DNA from: Asterias amurensis
Taxonomy: Eukaryota; Echinodermata; Asteroidea; Forcipulatida; Asteriidae
Assembly (NCBI RefSeq): GCF_032118995.1
Contig: NC_092662.1
Location: 1,612,001 to 1,676,000, forward strand
Length of the DNA stretch: 64,000 bases
Direction: 5' to 3'
The position numbers and the translations under genes were made by a program. Shown here one piece after another: positions 33,966 through 46,100 of the stretch; positions within the stretch are counted from its first letter, which is position 1; each line of letters opens with the position of its first letter. The notes under the pieces are model-generated. The model made no database searches and was not told where the DNA came from. It saw nothing but the letters and a program-made list of their open reading frames with translations.

Positions 33966-34484
33966 ATGGTGTAGAGGTTTATTCTACTGGATTCAGTAAG
34001 TTTAGCAAAATGTTTCTTAAATTTCGGAAAATTATGAGTTTGATACTTGGGGTCACACCATTAAATTTCATTATATTTTTTAAGCGTCATTTCACAGATT
34101 ACATATCTACATAAAAGAGTTCCCATACACTCAGTTGGGGTTTTCAAATTTCCCCCAAATAATTATTTACAATTTGATATTATTTCTGTACATTTTACAT
34201 ATAAAAAAGAAGAGAAAAAAACAAAAACATGACATTTTATAATTACTAAAAACATAATCACAATTTCAGTCCATAGGAAATATTTACAGGTTTACAAACG
34301 CTGGAATTTCTCCGAATACTTATCACAATTATTTATACAGTTAAATATACTTAATCAAAGGTTTAGTTTGCTGATAAAATGATTGTCCAAAAGTAAAACC
34401 CTCAGCCCATCAGGTTCACAAAATGGCCATAAACATTGTGGTGCTACTGTCTATGCTTATATTATTATTTGCCGACTTTATTCA

Positions 34485-34590
34485 GGGCCCATATTCTTAC
34501 CAGCATAAGGTTACCAGCCAAACTACCAAGCCACATGTACGATTTGTGACTGGTTTCCTGCTCATTTCTGCTAAGCAAAGTATTGATGAA
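34485..34590. repeat. Family E fold-back fragment
   Basis: CAGGGCCCATATTCTTACC then GGTTACCAGCCAAACTACC and GACTGGTTTCCTGCTCATTT as in 1877-2076. Confidence 0.65.
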
Positions 34591-34806
34591 CGACTTACAT
34601 GTGTATGTGCAACCCAACCAGCTCCGCAGAAATTATTGTGGAACGATTAACCAATGGTAGCGGACACCATTCATGAATGTGAATGACATGGCATTTTATA
34701 AAGAATATATTGGAAACTGAGTCCATCACAAAACTTTAGATGACCTTGGAGAGGCTCTTTAAAAAGCGCGATTGAGAACTAAAAGTTCCTAACCATGTTT
34801 GAATAC

Positions 34807-35001
34807 TTAAAGGTAGGGTCATAGATTGGTAATTACTCAAACAAATTATTGACCACAAAAACTTGCTTGCTGAAAAAACACTGCAGCAGTGATAGTCTTT
34901 AACTATTTTGAGAAAGGATTCTCTTCGAAAAAAATGGGTTTGGAGAATTTTATACCCAAAACATTTGAATCTGAGAAACAAACCAATGACTCTACCTTTA
35001 A
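34807..35001. repeat. TTAA-type element, family B
   Basis: TTAA at both ends, with AGGTAGGGTCATAGATTGG inverted as CCAATGACTCTACCTT. A short relative of elements at 47829 and 50820. Confidence 0.85.
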
Positions 35002-37142
35002 AGCAGACTCCCAAAACGAGTCCTGTCTATTCTAAAATATCTACCACGACATCTAAAATTATTTCTACACCAAGTGCCTCTTTACGTCAACCAATTTAAC
35101 ACGATCCGTTTTGATAGAGTGGCATTCGATCCACACGTGATGCACAAGACAATATAAAGTACCACCCATGACATAACAGTCAAAAGGAAAAACTATGGAA
35201 ATGGTTGACGATTGTAAGGACTAGAAAGTGTAGTAGAAACACTTGTGTTCCTGTCGTGATATGTATAACAGTAATCGCCCCATTGAGAATTTTTTTTTTT
35301 TTTTAAGTATCAGCACTGTCTACAGATACCTAGGAATGACTGTTGCATAGTTAATCATACATAGAAGTGCCATACATAGAAGTGCCATAATGCAACCCAT
35401 ATGTCTAGCATTACAATTAGGACAGGGCTATGGCAAACAGCTGTTTGGCCAAGAATTCAGACTTGAACCAAATCTGCTAAGCTGCAATCAGCTACTAACA
35501 AGCATTTGAGCACAAAGAATTCTTTATAATCTGCTGAGCATGATTTCCGGCACTAAGCACATTTTTGTGGTTGAATGTTTTATGAGCATCAAACATTTCT
35601 GAAATTGTTTTCTTTCTTCAATAATACAATTGATAATTTTGATTCTGTGTTCCAATTCTTTGAGTCAAAAGTCTTTGGACTCCCTCTCAAGATGTTATAA
35701 TTATTTCTGGTTGTTAATTCTGAGGTAACTTAGAATTTCAGTTTATACTTGTGACATAATTACAGTTTGACGCAAGGTAAATTCCACTTCAGCAAGCCCA
35801 TATGTGCATACATTACACCAACTGTACTCAATTACTCATCAACTCTTAAAACTTAAAAAATAACTTAAAACCTACCTTTAAAAACTACTTTATAAGACAG
35901 ACTAAAAAAGGCACATCAACAATGTACAGTGAGTGTTGGTGCAAAGTAATTAAACTTGGAAGCAGAGTTTGAAATGAACTAACGATCAAAGTGTATAGAG
36001 AATTTCGATGGATGGATGGATGGATGCAGGATGGTCTGCTGTCGAGGGTTTTTTTTTTTGGGGGGGGGGGAGATAATCAGGGGATAGGAATGAGGAGGGG
36101 CATAAATAGACCTTTATCACGCTGTCACCATCTTCGTTATATTCCCTGTTTCCAATAACAGTAATGAATGCTAACATTCATTGTGCATTGCACCAGACTA
36201 TTATTTCGTCCAGCCTCACTTTAGTTAAAATGAGTTGGAATGGAGTAAAATCAAGATGACCAGAGTACACCAGATTCCTTTGGTGTGGTTTATTTTATTT
36301 TATTTTATTTATTAAGACTGGTTTTGAAGCCAAGAATTTTCAGAAAAGGGACTTTTAAATCACTCTACTAGCCTAGTGCCCCCATGTCTTTGTTGTGTGC
36401 TTGGAATCTCAGGAGCTATTTGGAGGATTTTAGGAGGAAAATAGTGAGTTAAAGTATGGGAACATTAGGAAGGTGCCCTGCCTCTGCCTCTATAGCAGGC
36501 CTTGGTATCAAAGAAGTTATCTTGTGTAGTACCATCCTCTGCTTATTAAATATTATGTTATCTTATATTTTGTGTATGCACAAAACAGAATCCTAAAGTA
36601 GCTTGCATCCAGTGAGGTACATTGCTTCAGCAGTCACTTCTGGTGGATTATACATGTATCTAATGGTGTCCAGAGTGGTAATGTTTCAGCTCATTCTGGT
36701 TAAGAAGGTGATGTCCAGGATCTTGTCACTGCGCTAGCTCAGATAAGTAAGTTTGCACTTGACGCACAGCTTAGCTCCTGTAACATATTGCTCCTGCTTG
36801 AAGTTAAGCTTAACTCACGATTGACTCTAAGCTCAGTTCCCATATGACGGTATTTGATGCTTTGCTATGCTTCCTTTGAACAAGCTTCCACCTCATATTT
36901 AATAATTTTGTAGCTAGGCTTCCTTTTGTGGCTCAGCTGATTATACACCTGATGTTAAGCTTAGCTTGTTTCCTGCTCGATGTTCAAAGGGCGTTTACCA
37001 TTTTACATGGTGCCTTCCGCTCTACGAAATGACCGTTACTAAAACGCAGCATCTAGTCACCACATCTCTTGAATGTGGACCTTTCAATATTACATAACCT
37101 TGTTCCAAGGAGGGAAGAGTGCGAGTTGGCTAAAAATATTAC

Positions 37143-40100
37143 TTATTTCTTTTCCTTGGGGCCGTTGTCGGCTCGTTGAGCGTCCATTCGCTTGGACTGG
37201 ACGCGTTGTATCAGGGCAAAGAAATCCTCGTCTGGTACCGTTGGGGCAGGTTGCAAGACTGGGGGCTCACTCCGCTGGTCATTTATTCTTGACCCCTGCA
37301 AAAGTAAACAACAGTAAAAGAACACCATCAATAATGATATCAATGCCTATATTTTACTGTAATTAACCATGAAGCCATTTGTAAGTTGCTCTGGTCTTGG
37401 CCTTGGTGTCCCTTCAATAGTTTCCCATAGACTTTAAGATTTTCCAATGGAACCAGTGCCCTTATCAAAATGAAAATGGCCTTGTCCTCTCAAAGTTAAA
37501 GATAAAATTCCAGGCCTGGACCTAAAATTGAAAAACAAAGTTAAAGACACTGCAATCCGAGTCTCTTTCACAGAACTTAAAAACCTGATGGGTTAGTCCT
37601 ACTGTTATTGCCTCACTAGTTTAATATATATTAATAATATTGATGTCTGGTGCCCTGGCAGTAAGCTGTTTGTATTTCTTTCATCAACCATGAACATTAA
37701 AACAGGTGCATTATGCATGAACGATATTAAGCAATTATAAAGTATCAATACTGTGGAGTAGATGAACGTGGGGTGTACAAGGGGTACGTTGTCCTTAGAT
37801 CATACACCCAGTGCGCACATTTTTGTACTGTAACAGTACTGAGGCAATTAGTCATCAAAGTTGCAAGAATATAATAAATGCAAGGAAAAACACCATTGTT
37901 GCACAGAATTGTCTGCTTCAAGATGTATGAGACAGACTTCAAGGGTGAAAATGACTTCTTTCTCTTAAAGACACTGGACACTATTGGTAATTGTCAAAGA
38001 CTAGTCTTCACAGTTGGTGTATCTTAACATATGCACAAAATAACCAACCTTCAGAAAATTTGAGCTCAATCGGTTGTCAAAGAAAGAACACCCTTGTCAC
38101 ACCAAGTTGTGTGCTTTCAGATGCTTGATTTTAAGACCTAAAATTTAAAATCTGAGGTCTCGAAATCAAATTTGTGGAAAATTACTTCTTTCTCGAAAAC
38201 TACATTACTTCAGAGGGTGTCGTTTCTCACAATGTTATATACTATCATATCAACCTCTCCCCATTACTTGTCACCAAGAAAGGTTTTATGCAAATAATTA
38301 TTTTGAGTAATTACCAATAGCGTTCACTGCCTTAAAATTACAATACTTCAAAGAGGGTCGTTTTTCATGTTTTAATATCAACAGCACTTCAGTAAGTAAG
38401 TTTTGATGGTCGTTAACTTGTGGAGAAATTACCCAAAGTACACCCTGCCTTCGAGAACTGTGAAGTACACAGTTGCAGATTTTACTATTGAAGATTTGTA
38501 CCAAAAATGTTCTTTTACATAAAAAAGTAAATGCAAATTTATTTTTAACCCACCCAAATGCAATATCCCTAATTAAAAAGAATGGCGCTGATAATCTCCC
38601 ATTACGTTTTTAATCAGTAAATGGCAACACAAAAAAAAAAAAAAAAAAAAAAAACCAGCTATAAAAATAAACAACCTTTGAAAGCAATTACTCATTACAA
38701 TCCTTCTGTTGTTTACAGCGACAAAAACCCCCATAAAAATGCATTAAAAATATTGGCTATTAGCAAGACTTACACAACAAAAAGTACAATGACTGTTACA
38801 AATTAGTTCTGGTCCATTTCATCAGTAAAATCCAAGTGTCATTACTTGTTGCGGCCCGGTCACACAGGCCCCGATAACGAGAACGAAAACGATAACGATA
38901 AAAATGCACGCCCTCGATTGGTTGATTGAGCGTGGGCATAGTCTGCGTGGAGCAATTCAACCAATCGCGAGCGTGCATTTTTATCGTTCTCATTTCGTTA
39001 TCGGTGCCTGTGTGACCGGGCCTTTATTCTTTCAAATCCAGACGTCTACAAAAGAAAGGACCCTATTGGTAATTGTAAAAGATCGGTCTTTTCAATTGGT
39101 GTTTGTCAACATATGCATAAAATAACAAATCTGTGAAAATTGAGTTTAATCAGTCATCGAAGTTGTGTGCTTTCAGATGCTTGATTTCGAGACCTCAAAT
39201 TCTAAATCTGAGGTCTCGAAATCAAATTCATTTGAAAATTACTTCTTCCTCGAAAACTACGTTACTTCAGAGGGAGCTATTTCTCTCATTTTTTTGTCTA
39301 ACCTGTGAAATACGCTTAAAATTAAGCAAATTTTTATGCCATGGTTAGCTTGAAAGTCTTCTTTTAAATACATATTCGTTCTCTCATATGATACCTCATC
39401 AGCATACAAAAGTCATTTGAATGTGCATTCATTTCCTCACCTGACATTTCTTTTCAGAATGAAAAGTTTCCGCCATAAGAAATGTTTGTGTCTTTTGGGG
39501 TAACATTATACACAAACTGATGCCAGCTTAGGACCAGAAGTAGCAGGCGCGGGACACAATGACTTATTATCAGGATAAATAACTATAAGGCATAGTCATG
39601 TTCAAAATATTCAAATTTTCTTGCATATTCATCAACTCACCTGACACCTCATTAGCATATCGAAGAAGTCATCATCGGGTACTCCCTGGCCCCCTTTATG
39701 AAGGAGTTGCCCTAAGACTTCCTCGTTGTTGGTCTTGAGACCAGGGAGGTTGCATATGCTGGAGCGTTGCTCGTTGAGCCGACTCCGCTGGAAGCTAGCT
39801 ATCTGATTCATCAGCTCCTCTTTCATCGGGTAATCTGTAAAAATACAAAAAGACCAGATGACGTTTATAACACTGGACACTATTGGTTATTGTCAAGCGA
39901 GTCTTCTCAATTGGTGTATCTCAACATACGCATAAAATAACAAACCTGTGAAAATTTGAGCTCAATTGACCATCAAAGTTACAAGACAATGAAAGAAAAA
40001 ACACTCTTGCCTCTCAATTGAAGACTCTAAAAATTCTTTATTTCGATTGAAATAAGCCCGTTGTAAGCATAAAATCAATCAGTAAAAATATTTTGTTAAA

Positions 40101-43100
40101 AAAAAAAAAAAGGGGAAGAAGGATTAACCAAATTTAATGAAATTTTTGCAACTTGGTTGTATGGTGTTGTTTACTGAACACAGGATGAAAATTAATTCAC
40201 TCAGTCAACAAAATAATTAGAAGAAAGAAAAACTGTAAGAGTATACCTCTAATAAGGATAAAGATACAAGTAAACATACCCGATTTCTTGGAAGGTTTTT
40301 TCATGGTTTCACAAATGAGTGCTCAGAACCATCAAATGAAATCCCATATGAACAGATAAAACATCATAAGCTGGCTATGCAAGATGTGACAAAGTTCGAC
40401 AACATGTCGGAAATCAAAATAAAATGCAGAAAAATGATGAAATCAGAAGACTACTGTCAGTTTAGAAACTACAGGTCTGGCAACGATCCTTCAAAGCTTG
40501 AGTAGATACATGTATATACGTTCGCTGACAGACACGACTAGTACTCAATGATGTCCCACAGTAGTGTTTCACTCGGTTCGGGATTCACTGTTTGTTTACA
40601 TACAGTGATGACACACAACTTATGATGTATTTCTGTCTTCAACAACAGAACAGGGGCGGCCTTCTCCGACAGACATCTCTCGGAATCGCAGAACCCCTCG
40701 GCCGAACTGCAGATGGGGAAATGGATAATGGAATATTTTTGTTGATCTAGCTGGATGGAGTTTTCTGTTTAGTCGCTCTGAAGAAGAATACTAGTAGATC
40801 TATGCTCTCAATTATCCAACCGTAATGTAAGATTATTTTGGCGTTAATTATGACGAGAGTCCGCAAAACACAAAACACATTTGAAATACTCCTTGGCTTG
40901 AGTCCAACAATGGTGCGTGTAGTTTACTGACATTTGTGTTCACTCAGCAATGTATGGAATCCTGCTAAACGATCATGCACCATTTAACACGCCACGTATT
41001 CCAGGCACTCCAGTTGTTTATCTCCGTCAGGAGTTCAACTGATCCAGTAACACCGCTGCAAAAATCTCACCAAATCTCACTAAATCTCCATCGCAGATGA
41101 GAAGAGATCTCTCTCTTTCTCTTCCAGGAGGCTGGGTTTTGTAAATGCAGGGAGATTCCGTACGGGGAGCAGTGTACTGTTTATCGCCGATGATGAATCG
41201 CTGTGTGAGTTGTATGTCACAGCAGGTGTTCTTCAACGCTGGGTAGGAAGGCTGTGATGGCCATATGGCATATATAAGGCGGGGGGGGGGGGGGGGGGGG
41301 GGTTGGTAATCAAACACAGCTCACTTATGCACCGTGGAGTCAGGTGAATATATCCCCCCAAAGATAATAGTATCCTCACTTTCCAAGCAAGAGTCACTTT
41401 TAAAGTCAAGATTTTGAAGTTACCAAGAAATAAATTCAGCTTCAAATTGAAAGCTCACAGAACATAATATAATAACCAATACAAATCCTTCAGGGAAAAT
41501 AATCCGTTTTGAAGTGCTGTCAAAGCAAAGTCCGGGAAAAATTTGAAGACTCGCAAATCAGCATCCTTTATTTTGACAGCGGTATATGTAAGCCAAACAA
41601 GATTCTGAATAAAATTCCTGAAAACAATTTCCTGTATGTGAGAATATGTACCTTCACAATAATTTTTTTCAGCGTTTTTGTTTAAACAGGAAGGCCATGA
41701 ACTTGTAGTTTTCACATATGATGGTAGTACGGTGAATTTAATCAATACTGGAGGATGGTGTTAATTAATTTACTCCTCCAAAAATCGCTGATGTATAACC
41801 CCCTTTAAAGAAAGGTTCATTCATGATGAAACAACGATGAAAAAACAATCATTAGAGAGAGCATGAACCGTAATTAATGACTAATTAATTTCAATACACA
41901 AACAATCGATCGCAATGCGGGGGTTGCGACACAATGATTAACAAAAATGCAGTAATCCTGACCAGAGTTCGTGGGAGGGGTGATAAATTAAAGACGCCAT
42001 ATCTGTACTGAGCGCGTGCTGCTGCTCCATGTGCCCCCAGGATTGCTGAGAAATTGTTTTGGAATATCAATGTAAGGGAAATCGCTGGATCTTTTATGTG
42101 AAGAAACAGGTGCAATCGACAACTGTATGCCGGAACACATAAAAGCATTTAACATATCACTATTTTATTGTGTCTGTACAGGAAATAGCGTAGAGATCTT
42201 CCTACATTCAAAATTCCTCTTTCCAGATGTAAAAGGTAATAGTTCACAGATAAGGTGTACATATCAAGATAGGCTTAATTAATTATTTATTGTTTACACC
42301 ATTTAGTGATAAGACTGCAAAAGTATTAAATTGTGTTCTGGAATGCGACAGACAAAAAATTTCTTCCTTAATAGAAACAAGATTACCAACCAAATGTCCA
42401 CGTGATTTTTAGGATAAGCAAACAACAGCTGAATGCCAGTAACAAGCAATATGCAACAATGGTTGGTAATCTTGTTTTAATCAAGGAAGAAATTTCATGC
42501 TAAGCAAATTGTTGTGCTTACAGGCTTGATGAAATTGGGCCCTGGTCATTACCATTAACCTGCCCTATCCTTCCCTAGCTCAAGGACACAAGTGTCATGA
42601 CCGGAATTCGAACCACCCCCCCCCCCCCCCCCCCTCAGATGGCTAAACCATCAGAACGTGAGCTCAATGCAGTAGACCGCTCGGTCACGACACGCCACGA
42701 AAACAAAGACATCTACAATAGTCGTCTTGGTGACCTGGCAACACTGCATAAATGACTCTTAATTACGTGGACAAATACTCCATCTAATCCGAGAAGAGTA
42801 AAAAACACACAAAGTTCAAGTCGCTTTAAGTCCGCAAACACCCGAGTATAAAGGTCTCAAATCAATTCTGGCATTTGGACGACACTCTGCCTGACACTCT
42901 GTAGAGCCGTGTGGGTAAATAGTTAACTCGAACGAACTCAATGACTTGACATGACCGAGTCCTTCCAGCAGGCATTTTTTGGGCTCCGCATAAGAGGGTA
43001 GTCTGGGGACTCTGCAGGCTCTAGGGTCTGACAGTGAAGTTATGCATGCCACCATTTGTCAGCCCTCTAGGCTCCAGACCAACCAAATGGTTTACTTTTC

Positions 43101-46100
43101 AATCAAGACTCTTGCAGTAAATTAACAGAGTCCAATTTTAAAAGATACCGATTAAGCTCACATATAGTTTGCTGTCCTTTCCGTTAAAACATTGTCATGG
43201 AATAAGAAGAATATTTCAAGTTTAAGTGACTGGAATGTAAAGACCCAAGTATTGTTAATATCCGATTCCAACAAGGTCATACATGTATATCAAATTTTGC
43301 TCTGAGAGAGAATCAAGTAACGTTACTGTTTACACTTTTTTTACCGAACCACTTCAGAGGGAGCTGTTTCTCACAATGTTTTATACTATCAACCTCTCCC
43401 CATTACTCGTAATCAAGAAAGGTTCTATGCGAATCATTATTTTAAGTAATTAACAATAGTGTCCACTGCGATGAGCCTCTTCATAACAGTCCTGTTTATA
43501 TTAATGAGGGCTGACAGTATCTCGTTCAATTCCTGATTGGACTAGGCCAAGTCTATTCCTCTGGATATTCATCTGAAAACGTGGCCTGGGGACTCGACTC
43601 GGAATCCGTCGTCCGTCAGACTGGGAAGAAAATGAAAATGAAAATAGAGGAACCTGCCATGCGGCATTAATGCACATGACATGCTAATTGAATACGTCTG
43701 CGCCATGATCCCATTCATGGGCACAGTGGCACATTGAGCAAGCTTTGGGTCGTCCACAATCCTCACACCAACAAAATAACGAATCGCGGAATTGACCGAC
43801 GGTAAACTTGTAACCCCCTCCGAATGACGTCAAACCAACCAACCAATAATCTCCTTGATAAGCTTAATTACGCAGGTTGATTAGTTTCTGCTGGTACAAT
43901 GGTTACTGCTAAAGTTTTATGATGGAAACTACATGCACTAAGAAAATGTTTGCTATTATAAGAGTCCAATGATAAGTTAAGTTTTTACAACTTTTTATAC
44001 CTAAAAAAACATTCAACTGAATACAAATTAAGTTGACTACTAAATATCCTTACAAAAAACACCATAAGGTTATAATAATATGAATAAAAACCCTACTTAC
44101 ATTGTGCGTTTTCCATATAAAAAATGCCTAAATGTTTCTTATATTCAGGTGAACTAAAATACTTAAAACAAAGAAAGAACCAATATCCTGGGGGAAAAAA
44201 AAAACAGTAGAAAAAAAAAAATGACAACACTTAAGTTATGCAAAATGTTAATAAGCGGATTGGACCAAATTCTTGGCTTAAATAACAACACCATCACTAA
44301 ACCCACAATCTCTTGGATTAATTATTACTGTCATTGGTCATGCTTAAAAAAATACAAAACACTCTTAAATAAAACCAACATGAGCGATATGTTTTAAAGT
44401 TGCAGGGTTTAATTTATTTTAAAAGAATGTTTTTCTTTAAATTAACCATGACCCACTCGACTATAATCCAATCCGTGCACAATGGCGATCGTAGTTAATT
44501 ACCGAGCTAGCATGTATTCTAGATTGCGCATATGACTGGGGGGAGGGGGGGAATGTAAATGTGAACGAACTTCGGTCTCCGAGTACTATTATTAAACCAT
44601 GCCTTGGGCCGCCAATGGGGAAAGTTGTGTTTCGCCCGACATTGCCGTTAATCACTATCTGTGTTTCTCGTGGGAGCAGAAGACCCGTGGCCAGAGGGAG
44701 GGGAGAGGGCGGGCAGTGTTTCAGGAGTTTTTAAAGAGACTGAATGTCTTTCAAGGCTTTTCATGATGAATTCCAGACGACATATCAAATGTGATGGATT
44801 ATTTCTTGACAAATTAGGTTATCGTTTTAAGGTGTTATAAAATTATACAGGATTGGTGGAGGTGATAAAACAGTCGTAGACAGTGTTCATGTTTTATGAG
44901 ATCACCCATTTCTTCAAATAACACACCTGTGAACAAAATTGTGCTGAAGCCGTTGTGAGATCAAGAGAAAATAGTGAAAAACCAAGCACAATTTTTAGCG
45001 TGTAAAACACATTTTCCTTCATTTTGATTGCTATAATCAAACCAAAACTAGCAGTTGTGTCTTTTTAGGTTTCCAGATACAGTTTTTCTCCAATGAGGCT
45101 TTGTTTCAGTTCAGCAGGAAATATTTCACAGAAACAAAAAAATTGTTTTTAGTATAACCTTTATATAAGCACTATCTTTCCAACTAAAATAAATTGATGC
45201 TTTTTATATTTATCCTTTAAAGACCGAATTGGTTTTGGAACGATACATCACCAGGTTAATTATATTCAGGATTGGGTCTCAAACAAGGAAAAAATACAAG
45301 GAAAAATTGTACCTTTTCAACTTGTTGAATTTATTATTTAATAGTGCAAAACACGTGTTCATAAATTTATTACTTATGTTTTTGGAGTATCATTCATACA
45401 TTATTGTCAACAAACTCTGTTGACCAACCCTGAAAAAAATATTTTCAAAACAAGCATCTCTACTCTGTTTACCAATTATAATTTGTTCTTAAAATCAATG
45501 ACTAAGGAGTCCAATGTCAGTCGGGGCCAAGTGTTTGGACTCGTATTTCCCAATGAAAAAAAAGGAACCCTTACAAACAAGTCATTCAGTTCATAACAAC
45601 GCGTCAAGAAAACCTGACACTGTGTTATCTTTTTTAAATAATCCATCCAAGGTTGTATCCATTTCCAATAACGCAGCCATCCGCACTTTGAGAACCAGTT
45701 CCTATATAAATCAATCAATACATTCCTTCAATGCTTGAGTACCTCCAGTGTATTATAAAATAAATATTGCTTCACGGACAAGGGTGACGTCAGAAATAAA
45801 AACCAACTTCAAGAAGAGTTGCTCCGAGAAAGCCTGCCATCCCAATTTCCTTGTCCGCTGATAGACCATTTAAAAGACGTCATCTGTTTCTCTCTGACCC
45901 CGGACTTGAGATGCAAAGAGGCTTGGCACAACACAAAGTGTTCACGGGGGACCAAGCTGTAATTGGTTAACGGCTCGCGCATGAGTAGCAATTGGGAAGG
46001 TGCTATTTTTGAAACTTATCCCCTTTTTAGTGTTGACCAAGAGGTGACATGTGGAAGATGTAATTCCCACGGGCGGATGGGGAGCATTCGTGAGATAATA

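Larger units (their letters stand above)
29272..37142. other. 7.9-kb spacer between KYAT3 start and GPSM 3' end
   Basis: No exon of a recognisable gene on either strand. Contents: KYAT3 promoter near 29.3-29.4 kb, at least nine short inverted-repeat elements, a palindrome array at 31662-31838, poly-C tracts near 31388 and 31880, a GGAT run at 36010-36025, a TTTTA run at 36288-36312 and probably the GPSM 3' UTR. A minus-strand AATAAA near 36306-36311 is a possible poly(A) signal. An open frame at 33800-34114 overlaps a repeat and resembles nothing I know. Confidence 0.6.

Noticed and set aside
33800-34114. 104-codon open frame
   Set aside because: It overlaps a fold-back element of which 2701-2815 is a relative, and shows no recognisable domain.
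42816-43055. 79-codon minus-strand frame
   Set aside because: No similarity recognised, no splice context, not supported by base composition.
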